Assembly (NCBI GenBank): GCA_013397695.1 | Contig: VYZI01000019.1 | Span: 3,829,693 to 3,893,692, forward strand | Length of the DNA stretch: 64,000 bases | Source: Centropus unirufus | Lineage: Eukaryota; Chordata; Aves; Cuculiformes; Centropidae | Direction of reading: 5' to 3' | Translations under genes and position numbers: made by a program | Part shown: positions 36,165 through 48,660 of the stretch, in pieces | How positions within the stretch are numbered: position 1 is the first letter of the stretch | Layout: each line of letters starts with the position of its first letter | The notes under the pieces: generated by a model | Databases searched by the model: none | The model's input: only the letters and a program-made list of their open reading frames with translations | What the model was told of the DNA's origin: nothing

Positions 36165-39100
36165 TTTTTAAGTAGAAACAGGAGGAACTCAACCCAAAAT
36201 CTAGTCCATAGAATCAGTATGGAAAACAGTTTAAAGAATGAAAAGGGAAGAGGAAGACATGAGATACTGAATAGTAGTCAAGGCCCACAATTACGTTTTA
36301 GTTGCAAAAATATTTGAGAAGCAGCCCTTCTGCATAGCTGTACTTGTTCCTTTGCTGAACAGGCAAGGAGGGTTGCAGGACCCAGGCTGTGAGGTTGGGA
36401 ATTCTTTCGTATATTTTAAGATGAACAACAGCTGAACCGAAGCATCTGTAACAGAGGCTGTTCTGGGGGCTCCTTATAGTGAAGTTAAATGACTGTAGTA
36501 GCTGCTTCTGGCATGAGTAGTTGACAAACTTCTGGGTTCCAAGAAGCTGAGGGTGGTTTAGAAAAAGGTCTAAGAAGGTTTATGCCAGTTTCACTGTACT
36601 CTGTTAGTGAGGAGAGCCAGGTCTTCTGTAGCTGTTGCCTTCCTCATGGGGTTTTTTTGCTACCTTAGTATATCAAGCTGTAAACGATCAACAGCATGAA
36701 ATCTTTCATGGCCCTAATTAAAAGTATTTCAACAAGAATCACAATGTTATTAAATTATATGAAACGGTGTCAAAGGGAACTTCAGAGAAATGTGTTTAGG
36801 AGAAAATGGGGCGTAGAAGTGCTTGTTAAATTCCTAATTACCAAAAGATTTGGGTTGTTTTGGCTCTCTGGAGGACTTTAAACCACCACTATGGGGCAGT
36901 GGCTTAAGACATAGTGTGAATACTCTTCCTATTCCAATCCTCCTAGAGTATGGTATGCTTTCACTGGTCTCCTGACAGGAGAGGTTAACCCCACATCTTC
37001 AGCAGCTTTGTTCCGGCACTTTGCTATGGAGAAGGACTGTTCGAGAGAGCCTGTTTGCAGCTTTTCCCCTCTTTGCTGGAACAGAAAGATAGCACTGTCC
37101 TGGCTCTGGAGAGAGGAAATGGTGGAGGAAGGCAGTGGTATGCAAAGACTAGGTTAGTTTACACAGTGTAGCAGAATGTGGGGTACAAAACTACTACTGT
37201 AAATGTGAAGATACCAGTGCAGAATCATGACACCCTCCTAAGCACCGCCTTTTCTTTGTCCTGGCAAGCTTTCAAAGGCAATTGCTTTTCACCTAGGTGA
37301 ATGATACCACACATGTCATGTTAGTCTGCTGCTCACTTCTGAGGACACCACAGGGCTCTGTTAAGTTCTATAAAGCTTCAAACATAACTTACTTATGTGT
37401 CCATCTTCAGAGTTCTCAGCCGCTATGGTGTGTCACTGTGATTCAGGGGTTTTGTCTTGCCCTTGGGGTCATGCTTCAGTTCAGTCCAGAAGTTATCATG
37501 TGAGATCTGGGGATCACTGGACACCTCACCTGGTTGGCCTGGCCCTGAAGACCAAAGGTACTAAGCATTTTATTAACAAATATTAACTAATTCAAATAAC
37601 AATGTACACTTAGTAATTTTATGCCCCCTCCACTAAAATATCTTTGTTGCTTATCATTATATCTTAAATATGTTTAATTTCTGCTTAAATGTTCTGTGAA
37701 ACAGCTGAAGTTAAACCGGAAGATAGGCAGAGAAATCTGTAGTGACCATATGGTGTTAGAAAATTACAAAGATGTGAGTGAGGGTTGAGCCAATTCCAAT
37801 TGCCAAACTTGCTACTTGCTTCTAATAAACACTGAACTATCTGGCATCTGCTATCCCTCAGGTGATACCATCAAGAGTGGAAGTAAATGTTTCCTTTTAA
37901 TTGCATTGTTTATGTGTCAGAGGGTCCAGGGAGATCGTGCAATGTTTATCTAAATTTTCTGTGCATACTGAATCAGCCAATTCAGGGAGAACTTTATTAT
38001 TATCTCTAATTTTCTCTTCAAGCAGGCTGAAGTTTCACTTGTCATGTTTTGGAGTCATATTCCAAATGTCCTCAAAAGTGAATGTCCCTGCAGTTACTTT
38101 CCGTATGGGTTTTGATAGGATTGCTTCCTTTATTTTCACTGTTAATTAGTATTTTGGCCAGTAAAACCTGGGTCAGTTCTTTCAAGGAAAATCTCAGATG
38201 AAAACTGCGGAGTGCTACAGGTTTATGGCTCCTTGGATCAGACATGGGTTTGAGAATCGTGTTCTATTACTTGAAGTAAAAACAGTTTAGTAGAGCAACA
38301 GCTGAGGGGATTTCAATGGAAAAACTCTGCTGAATGTAATTGACCCGAGACCCCAGCAGGAATCTACTTAAAAAAATGGAAAAAAAATTTTATGCAATGA
38401 CTAGGATTTTATACAGTTACACAAAAGTCCCTATAAAACAAAACAGGCAAGGATGCCCTTTTAATCACTGGTCATTCTTGCCTCAATAGCAAATTTTAAC
38501 TTCAGCTATAGAATTGATTTGGTTTTGGCAAGTTCTGTTGGGCTTGATTAGGAGAAGAGGCAACACCTAAACAGCTCTGCATTTTCCTTTTGTCTGCCAA
38601 GTTAATGGCTAAGTGGACCCAAGCCTTTCCATTGTCATTTCCATATCGCTGGGTGGCACAGGGAAGATCTGAGTGGGTGTTGGGCCTTAAAACCCTCAGC
38701 AGAGAGGGTGACAAATTGGTGTAATTTCAGAGTAGCAGTGAAGTGTTTATCTGGGCCAGATACGTAATAAGACATCCTGTATCACCATCGGTTAACAGCA
38801 TAACTGATAGTACCTATGGATTTGTCTGCTACCAACACAGTTTGGTTGTTGGTTGGAAAATATGGCATGAATGCTTTTGTAGCCTACACAATAAATGGTA
38901 TTGGATTTTGAGGGCTGAGTGCTATGCTGTACACGGTAAAATGTTTACAGGCAGGTACACTGCTTACCGCAGAACTGGTGAGCCCTGGTCTACCTGGTGT
39001 ACTGATAAAATCAGTGCAGGTGGCAGACAGCTGCATTCTGCCTATGCTAAAACTCCTGGAAAACTCTACTTTCCAATTCACTCTTTTACCACTGCCACAG

Positions 39101-41759
39101 CTTCAGGAGCCACTGGCTTGAAAGTGCAGTAAGTTGAAATCTGAGTGTGGAAGGGAATTTTGTGTCCTTGGACCATGTCCTGACCTCTCATGCCTTGTTT
39201 AAGAGATAATTAGGATCAATCATGCCTGTCCTTCTTGAAATGGCCTTTCTGAGAATAGAGGATAATCTTGTCAACAAGGCAGTTCATAGCAATGATCCTG
39301 AACAGAGATGAACAATTGGCTTTAACAGCGTTAGGAAACGTCTGGGACCTGCTCCCAATTGCATTGGGAACTGACCCAGGAACGCAAGGAATTGTGTAGC
39401 ATATGGAAGGATTTGCTGTCTCAGTGGGGAAATCTTTTGATTCTCCTGCGAAGGCTGGCGGTTGGTTCACCCAAACTGAATGGCTGCAGGAGCCACCACT
39501 GGAATGTGTGCGGGAAAGAGGCAGCTATGCAAAAGTGGAAACAGGTCAGCTTGACAAATGCTGCTGTATAGGTCATGTCACTCAGAAGCAGTAATTCCCA
39601 TGGTGAAGGGTGTGTCTGATTGGCAAGTCCTCAAGATAATTTCCCCTCCTGTTTAAGGTTCTCTCTGTGGGCACCACCAGGAGCTGTCACTAGCTCTTCC
39701 AGGATTCCTCAGAAGACTCTATTGCTTTATTCCATTAGCATCTCCTTAAGTATCTGAGATTTCCCACTCATCTACAATATGTGAGAAGGTGTGAGAAAAG
39801 ACAAATTCTATGAAATATGGTTTTTAGAACCTGATAACACAAGGTGTGAGATCAAGAGAAAGTGGTGTATGGCTCTAGAAATGTTTAAACTGAAATACCG
39901 AAGGGCACATTTGAAAGAGAAAAATGTCATGTTGTAAGCCATCTTTTCTCCAGCTGTTCTTCAGATAGCTTTTCATCAGGGAGTTAACTTTGTTCATGAA
40001 CAAGACGGGTTTGCTAACCTATTTATTTGTATGAATGTCATTATCAGAGAGGTTGTCCATATTTGTCATGTAGACATGAAAAATTGAAGATCTGTCTGAG
40101 CCTGAAGTGCAGGGCATTTTTGTGTCCTGAGGCCATGATAGGTAAGGAGCCCTTTACTTCAATGGATGCATGGATAAAGGCGTGAACTTCCTCCAAAGAC
40201 TGAGGTGTCTTTCTGCAATGCTGGAAAGAGGCTCTCTGCCTCCCTGCATGATGAGATATTATAACAGAGCAAACCTACTGATATTCTTTCTCTGCCCAAA
40301 ATTCCTACAGCATCAACTTGCCTGGCTTAGTGCTTTGACCCCCCAGACACGGACAGACTGATAAACGTACCTGCCTGGGACAGGGAGAAAGCGGTTATTA
40401 GGAATCTGCTCTGTCTTCTCCCCCTTCCCCAAGCATTGCACGGTAATAAGGAAACTAATAATGCAAATTGAGGGCTTTGCTATGGCGGCTGTTGTGCAGG
40501 GCTTGCTGCCTGACAGTGCTCGCAGTGTGGATGGCTCAGTACCTGGGGAATGGAAGAGGAGGGTGTCTCACCGTGAGAGCAGTTGCCTGAATGGGGTGAA
40601 CTGCTAAAATTCCCTTAAAATAAGGACTAAGGCCAGAAAAAAACAGGGCCAGATAGGACAGGGTAAGCAGGGGAAAGTATCATTAATTAAAGGCTACCTG
40701 GGAAGGTATCCACTGAGTCCATAAGCTTGAGGCATATAGGGATTGTTAGCTTTAAGGGGCAACTTCTAGCTGTTTGAACCTGATTTTTGTTTGTGCTGAG
40801 AGCACTTGGCAGATGTGCTCACCTTTCTAGGTGCAAGTAATTAGGTTTCTGTCTCTTTATTGCCATCTCCTTTTGTGCCCAACTACAAGGTCTTCAGAAA
40901 AGCCATGGCAGACTTGACTTTTGAACTACAGAGAAGATAATAGACCACTTATTGTTGGGGTTTGTCTGTTTGTGATGCTTCAGTCATAAATAATTCATTG
41001 TGTAGGTACCAGCAATATGGATAAAGATTGCTAATTTCTTTAAGCCTGTAAATATCCAAAAGTTACATGCCAAAATTAATTAAAAGCAGTTAGCATCAAA
41101 CATATCCTGTAACACATTTCCTTAATCTGAACATAGAATTGCTGTTTTTTCCAGACTTGTGTTTCACTTAAAAAATAAAAGGATTTTTCATAAGTGTTCC
41201 ATATACAGATGGTGTGGATCGTGGAGGAGATCAGTTGTTTAATATGGTCTGGCATTGTCTTATTTGGGCTGTGGCAAAGGAGTTTTGCAGTAAAGCTCTA
41301 TATACTTATACTGGGAGGTTTTTTAATGCTGAAAGATTTAGCCAGGCAGGGAGTCTGTTAAATCACTCCCAAAAAGCTCAATATCTGGAGCTTTTTAATA
41401 GCAGATGATTTGGCAGCCTGTGCTATATTGTATTGGTTCATTTCTATGGCAGTAACATGGTTATAGAGGTGCGTATTTTGGCATGTCAGAATGGAGTTGA
41501 TATCTTAGATCTTCTCTAGGGAGCTGCAGCGTCAGAGAAACCAGTAGATTCCTCTTCCCTCATCCTGGCAGAGGGGGCAGGAGAGCAGCCACCCCTCTAC
41601 AATGTCAAATGTAGAGATGGAAGATCGCTAGGGTATCAGTGGTTTAGGCAGAATATTTTAAGAACAATGATTCTAACTGAAACAAAGGATGTTATTTTCA
41701 TAAATACAACAATATTTTTCTTCTTGCCTGGGATTAACTCCTACTCCAAGGGACTGGGG
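36165..41759. other. Noncoding DNA; unrecognised 129-codon open frame
   Basis: No gene is recognised. The + frame 38743-39132 (129 codons) is Trp- and Tyr-rich and unlike any family I know. Overlapping frames on the other strand and in other phases suggest chance. A short element at about 40441-40480 combines GGTAATAAGG, CTAATAATG and an exact octamer ATGCAAAT (40461-40468), which would fit a POU/homeodomain site. Confidence 0.45.
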
Positions 41760-41776
41760 ATGCTGGCAGCCAGCAT
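41760..41776. repeat. 17-nt palindrome, 8-bp arms
   Basis: ATGCTGGC and GCCAGCAT flank a single A. The half-site TTGGC/GCCAA of NFI factors is similar but not exact. No other context supports a role. Confidence 0.65.
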
Positions 41777-44700
41777 GCACCTCTTGTTGTGGTGCAAATT
41801 AAATTATTTCTGATTCTTGATTAAAGGAGGAACGAGGCCAATTTTTTAACAGAATTGAAGTGCTGCCTTGCTGCTATACAGACACTAGGAGCAACTGGAG
41901 TTGGTTAAAAATTAAACCAAGATACATGCTTTAGGAAGTGATTGGTGTTTTACAGAATTAGAATCAACAAAGGGTTTCCATTTTTTCCCCATAAAGGGAT
42001 AACTTTATTTCACCTTTTGTCTCTTTTGAAACTAAATGCAGTAAATGAGTACCACATGAAAGAATGGGAAAATGCAACTCTAGCTGAGCTATATTGTCCC
42101 TTTGATTTTTCAAAATTAAACTTGGGAAATTAATTTTTAGGGCCATGTTTGGAATAGTAGTCATCCTTCTTTTACTGTTTAGAGTGGGAGATGTGTTAAA
42201 ACAAAAGCTAATTGGCAAAAGAAGCGTTCAAGTTGAAATAAAATGTAATTTTATTTTTTTTTACGGCTGATTTTAAAATCCAGGATCAACTTGTGACATT
42301 CCTACTGAATTTTTAGACCTGGATTGCATCTGTTTTTTCTCCCAGTCCTAGTTCACTGCAGGTGTCCAGAAGAGCCTTGATAAGGGTGCACAGCTAAGGA
42401 TATTTTTCAATGATTTCTCTCACCAAGATGAAGTTTGAAATGGACTTGGGCAGCACATTCTTGGTGTCTTGTGTGATGGCTGAAGAGTGCAGTGCCGCTC
42501 AAATCAGGGGTCTCTTTTCAAGGGCCACTTTTTTGGAATCAAGTGTGAGGAGGGACTTGTTGCATTCTCTTCTGCTTTTACAGACAGCAGTCAGGGGAGC
42601 AGCTAATAGGAGTTTGAAATAATCTTATATTATTAGTGAAAATTGAATATTTTAAAAAATAAAGAGCAGAACAGTAACAAATGTGGCAAATTCTGGTTGT
42701 TTTGTGGTGACAAAACAGAGTATTTGAACATCTTAAGCTTGCTCTAACAATCTCTCCCGCACCACCCCAGACTGCGGGAGGAGTATTTGTTCTCCTGGAG
42801 CAGACAATAAATAGCTTTTAAATATCTATCGTACATTTTATAAATAATAGTTAGACCCAATTGTGTACTGGAGATGTAGTGTTTGTTTGTTTAATTAGGG
42901 AGCTGAGCTGAGCTGAATTCTGTGGCAGATGTTGCCATGTGTAATATAATAAATAAAAGTCTTTATGGGACCCAGCAGGCAGCAGAGCTTTCAGTTAGCA
43001 GATGGCAAAATATTAAACTGGCAATGCAGTAACTTAGCTGTCTGTGTCAGCTGGACCATACCCAGGTTTAGCACAAGAATGAATCAACCTCACATAGGAG
43101 GTGTCAACCAGCCCCATGTTTCTGCAATAGATGTTAATACTATTTTTAATATGATACGTGATAAAAGAAGGCTTTTTGTTTAGCAAGATGATGTTGCCAT
43201 AAAAGTCAGCATAGGCTTAACATGATCTCTGCTGTGCAACACTACAAACGATCTTTTACAATAGAAGAACATGTATTAAACAGAACAGATGTGCTACTCA
43301 ATCCAGAACAAGTGGTGGTACAGGGGCTGGAGTCGACAAACCTGCTATGAGTAACCCCTGCGGAGCCCAGCAGATGAGAGTGCCCTTCCTTCTGGTGAGA
43401 AGCTGTTGCCTTGGGCACTTGGCATCAGCTGTCCACCACGATCCTCGAGTGGATCCTGGGAGCAGGCTGATGTAGAGGACTTGTGCCTGCCTGCCTGGAG
43501 CTACCATGTCCATTGGCTCCACAGGCCCTAAGTCCTGGCGGCTAAAAGGACTTCTGCAGTTCCCTGCCATGGGGACTGGTAATGCCTGTCCCCCTGTTAC
43601 CTACCGATTTTTCTGTAGGTGCCTGTTAATGTACACACACGCAAATACACAACAGCAGGCATTACTTGGATGCCCTGTGCTGGGAGCTCTGTCTCCTGAG
43701 GCTCCCTGCACTGCAGAATAGCTTCTCCGGGTGGCGATCTGGGTGTACGTTCAGCCTGCAGTTTCCCCCGTTCCATCTCTCTCCAGAGCTTTAGGCAAAG
43801 TGAACCTGAACGACTAGCTCAAATGCAGACAGTGCTAACTTCTGTCCCCGTCCCCACCATCGCCTCTTCTCCTTCATATTACACGTGGCTGAAGAATTCT
43901 GGTGAGGCTTTTCCCCCAGGGCCAGCTCAGGCTCCAGCTTAAAACGCATGTTACAATGTTTTTGGTCCATCTTAAATGCTGTTGTCGGATCAGCAGGTGT
44001 TTGTGACAAGGTAAAACAGGCTAGTTCGCAAAGCAACCGGGGAGACAAAATTCTGTGTGTGAGCTTCAGAATCTGGCATAAAGCAGTTAATCGCCCTCTT
44101 CCTATAGTGGCTTGCATGTGCATATGGTGAGTTTAATATACCTTTGTGCTTAAAGAAAAAATGCAAGTTTTTAATATCTAGCTGCTTTGTCACGAAGCAG
44201 TTATAGTTAATGTGGGCCTTTTGACTGTCCTTTCTAGTCTCTTGATGTCTCTCTTCTGTTGATAGGCAGCTCACACCAGCTTCTGGGAGAATTGGAAATC
44301 TTTGGAAATTGGTTTGAAAAAGCAAACAAGTTGGTAACATAGCTATATCTTGAAAATATAGCTAGGTTTATGGCTTGTAAAGCAGCAAATTGTTTAAGCA
44401 GCATATTGTTTGCCATTTTGGTTATAATAATTTAATGGGAAAAAGGGCACTAAAACTCCCATACTTCTGAGTGATAAAACTTACTGACTTATTAAAATGT
44501 GTCGCCTCTTGAGAAGACAACTTAACTGACTCAGGGCAAGTGTTTTCTTTACTAACAATTCTGGGAAGCTGGAATGCGTTGGGTTGAGTTAGAATGCCTG
44601 GTCTCCAAGATGATATTGCTGTTCTGCAGTCAAACTCTGCTCTGACCTTGTTGCATTAATACCCCATAGGAACAATGCAAGTAGCCCACTGCCTTAGAAA

Positions 44701-47700
44701 ATGCTTTCTGAGACTGTGGGGATCCAGGAATGCTTTGTGCCATTTAAGGTACCTAGAAGGCATAATAATAATAAGTTTTATTTTATCTCATGTATAATGA
44801 AGGCTCCAAGCTCTGAGTACAGTTGAACAAGGAGGGATAGGAGCGGAGGGTGGCTTTGCAATGGTGTGGTGCCTCTGCATTCAGAGATTAACCAGGACTG
44901 TTCCCACTCCTGCAGTCCAACGGCCATTCAGCTGCTGGTAGTCTGAGCACATTGTTGAACTGCTGAAAAAGACCTTCTAACTCTAGCACACTGTGACAGT
45001 GGTCTTGAAAAAACAGTAGCTGCTTTCTTGTGAGAAGACAATGAGGCATTGGTATGGGAGAATCCTGTGGGAGGTGATGATGGAAAATACTCAGGTGTAA
45101 AGCCAATGGTGGTGCACAAGAGCTCATTGCCTTCTTACTTAAAAAAGTGGGATTACAGCTGTTGCCAGAATTTCTAGGCATTGATGTGTTAGTGTTAAGT
45201 TAGGAAGAATCTTGCATTTGGATGATCCAGTTGGTCACTGAATCCAAGTGTCCACTTGAGGACTAGTTCAGAACTGTCTGTCTGCCAGACTTCAGCTCTG
45301 TAGATTTCAAGAAGCAAATACCTTGGCAAGAAAGGATTGATCACAAGGATTATCCACAAACAATTGTGTTTTGAGATGCGAGAAATCAATCACATCGACA
45401 GATATCAAGTAGAAAATTCTTGAAGCTGCGTGTATATGTATTAGGAGCAACAAATCAAAGGCATCTAGATTGAGAATCGTGTTCAGAAATGATACAATTA
45501 AATGTAGAAGCTTTGCATGTTAGAGTAGTTCAGAATAAATTTATTGCTATGCTTGCGCTGTGAGTCGGGAAAGCAATCAGTTTTTTATTGTTACCTTAAC
45601 GTCCGCACACGCTTGTCTGAATATAATTTATTCTGATATAGACAGATGGGAAAACATCATGTTTTTAGAACACCTGACAACGGGTTTTGAAAGAATGTCC
45701 ATCCACTCTTGAGTGCAAAGACAAGGAAGAAATCTGGACCAACTGTAATACACTCTCTTTATTCTCATCTTTTCAGGTAGCCCTTTGAGAACTGGTATTT
45801 GCTTGTTGAGATTAGAATAGTCCTAAGGCTGCTCTAAGCTCTTCAAGGATTAGTACAAAGTTATGCTCACAGTCAGGGTCCTTTAAGTTAACTGTGTACA
45901 GGTGCTGTGCCAGCACTGGAAGATAAAGATTTAATATCGGGCACTGCTGAATTATGTTTTATACGGTACCGTTCCTGAAATAATTCTAAGACGGGACAGA
46001 ACTTCAGCCTTGCTAACCACTGGTATAGACCTGATCCTGCCAAATGCTTAAGTCCTCTATTTCAGACAAAAACATTGAGGTTTGGAAAGTCTCACCCTAA
46101 CATTCAAGTGTTGAGTCCACAAGGAGTTTTAGCTTTACAGTCCACATGAAATTCAGATCAGTGCAGTGGCCCCAGTGATGGCTGGCATTGATCTTTTCTC
46201 TCCCAAAGACTGTGGAAATCATGTTCTTTGTAAGAATTTACGGAGCAACAGATGATGTGTCAAGACAGTAATTTAAACGATGAATCTATTATTGCTTAAA
46301 GATGAACTTTTGGGGGAGAAAAACGAATAAAATGCTAGTGGCAGACAAGTAGAATCTCTGGATAAGTGCATCAATTTTTGTTCCTGACAGATCTTGTGCT
46401 TGTAATAAAACCAAAGTGCTGAGGTCAGCATCAGAGTGAAACCACACTGATTTTCACTAACATATTTATGTGACAGTAATAGTACCTATTAACAGGGTTG
46501 ACATCGCTATCTGCCAAGTAGAAAAATGAGTTCTTCTGCATCACAAGATGAGCAAAGTTGGGGGAATAATAAATCATAAAATTAGTTAAGACATCATTTA
46601 TCTTTCACGGCTTTCCTACATTGCAGCCTAGTGTCCTTCAGGACTTGAATTCATTGATGGCTTTTTATTGTAATGAGAGCCTGTCAAAGCCAGTAGCGGG
46701 CTGTGGGAAGTTGGATGAGCAGAGGCAACAATGTGTTGTTAATTAAACAGGCTTTTGCATGCTTTCATTCAAGATGTGTCCTGTTTGCTGTAACCTGTTG
46801 AATTACCCTTTTTCCTCTGAGCCCATAAGGTAAATGAGAACATTCTAAAATTAGTAACTCCTGTTTTAAACTGTGTAGCTCTGGCTATCACTGTTCCTGG
46901 TGAATGGATGGCAGTAACCGTTACATAAAAATGAGGTAGGGCTGTGCCTTCTTGAACCATTCATATCTATGTGTAGGTTCTGTGCAGTTAATCTAGACTT
47001 TCAGTTTTCAACTTTAGGCTCTGACAGCATGAAGAACTGGTGCTATCTACGTTTTTTATTGGGTATCTTTTTGTCTTTTATGGCTCCCAAGTATTTTGTA
47101 GTGAGATGTCAGAGGACTGCTTCACTTGTCATGGAAATGCACATGCTGTTTCTCTGGCATTGCTTCAAGACATGCACTTCCACTGCTCATTAGTTAGGAG
47201 GGCAAAAAGACCAGGAGAGGAGTGTGTTGGTATGAAACTTGAGAGGGGAAAATGCTAGAATTCTGCCACTTTGTGCTTTAGACTTTTCTGTCCCCTTTAG
47301 ACAATAGCTAATCATATGTGATGAAATTATTTCCTCAGTATGGGATTATTTACAATTTAAATAATGTTTGGAAAACTGAAGGAAGAGTAATTGCCTTAAT
47401 ACCAAGATTCATGTTTTAAACCACCGGTTTCAGTTTTGCTTTTGGATCAGAAACTTTGAAGTCTGTTTTCAAATCCTAGAATGAACACACCCACAAAATT
47501 AATGCTAAATCTTCAACCAAGGAAGTCACTTTGTGTTCTTTCTCCAGAGAAGTTTGTGATAATTACTGCACAAAACCCATACAGAACTGTGAAATGTGCC
47601 TCATGCAGAAACAGAGAGGTAGAAAATGGATTTTAACTTGTGTTAATTTGATTGAGGTTTTCTGTGGTGTCCCACTGTCCTCAGCAGTGCCAAGAATTTG

Positions 47701-48660
47701 GAACAGATTCCTCAAGTGGGCATGATATCATTCTGAGACACCAGCTTACTGGGGATGCAGAGGGAAGGATGGAGCATCTGGGAGGAAGGATGTACCCAAA
47801 GGGTCCATATTGCACACTAATGATCTTGTGAAGGTCTTACTAGATTTTTATAGAAATGCTGGAGGACTGTATCCTTAGAAGATAAAGGGTCGTACAAGCT
47901 GCTATTGGATGGAAGCATTTGGAGTGCAAATTGTTGACAAAATGACAAAAAAAAAAAGATGATACTTTTTGCCTTTTAACTCCTTTAGCAACATTCAGAG
48001 TACAAGCTCAGAGTTTTCATCTGGTGAGGATTTTGCTCTTTTCCTGCTGAACATGTCTTGTTATTGAGTTTTCCACAAGAATTCTAGCATCCCCAGCAAG
48101 CTGAATGTGAGTTGTTTAACACTACTGACTTTCCACCTGCACTAGGAGCTGGACTACTCACAGACCACCACTAGTGCCATGCAATATAATGAGTCGAGTT
48201 TCTGGAATGGCAGAACTATCAGGTGTCTTTGAAATGCCGGTCAGGTAGCCTAGGCACCAAGCACGGAATCACTGACACGGTCAGCATGCTCTGGGTGAAC
48301 ATTCATTTACACCTACTCAGGCACAAAGGGAATGTCGTGCCTGCAATGCAAGGTTGGGTTTTTGCTTTTTAAATGTCTTGATATTTCCTTTGTGTCCTGA
48401 AAAAGGAGACGCTTAGGCATGGGTCTGCACAGGTACTTCTCAGTTCTGTAACTGAGGCAAGGAAGGTCAGCCATAGGTCAGTACGGACTTTGTTCTAGGC
48501 TGTTATTATTCCGTGCTGTTCTTTCACACCTTCACTCCCATATAAAGCTGCTTTTTACATGCCGCAGATGTGTGCATTTGCTGACTATACTCCTAATACA
48601 AAATAAGCTGGTCTTCAGAAACTAAAAACCTCAGCGGGGGTAGCTCTGGGTTTGCTGTGA
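41777..48660. other. Noncoding DNA, mostly featureless
   Basis: No gene is recognised. Small items are (AGCTG)3 at 42901-42915, a more GC-rich patch at about 43300-43760, and an AT hairpin with arms AGCTATAT / ATATAGCT at 44341-44363. There is also a TAAT-bearing stretch at about 46650-46790 and a run of eleven or so A near 47948. A fragment at about 46026-46060 (CTGATCCTGCCAAATGCTTAAG) weakly recalls a sauropsid MITE end but is not called. Confidence 0.45.

Noticed and set aside
38743..39132. 129-codon open frame as a retroviral or cellular gene
   Set aside because: No motif of any retroviral or cellular family is visible, and competing frames are open on both strands.
46026..46060. Sauropsid MITE end (CTGATCCTGCCAAATGCTTAAG)
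   Set aside because: Only about 20 bases are similar and no partner terminal repeat was found nearby.
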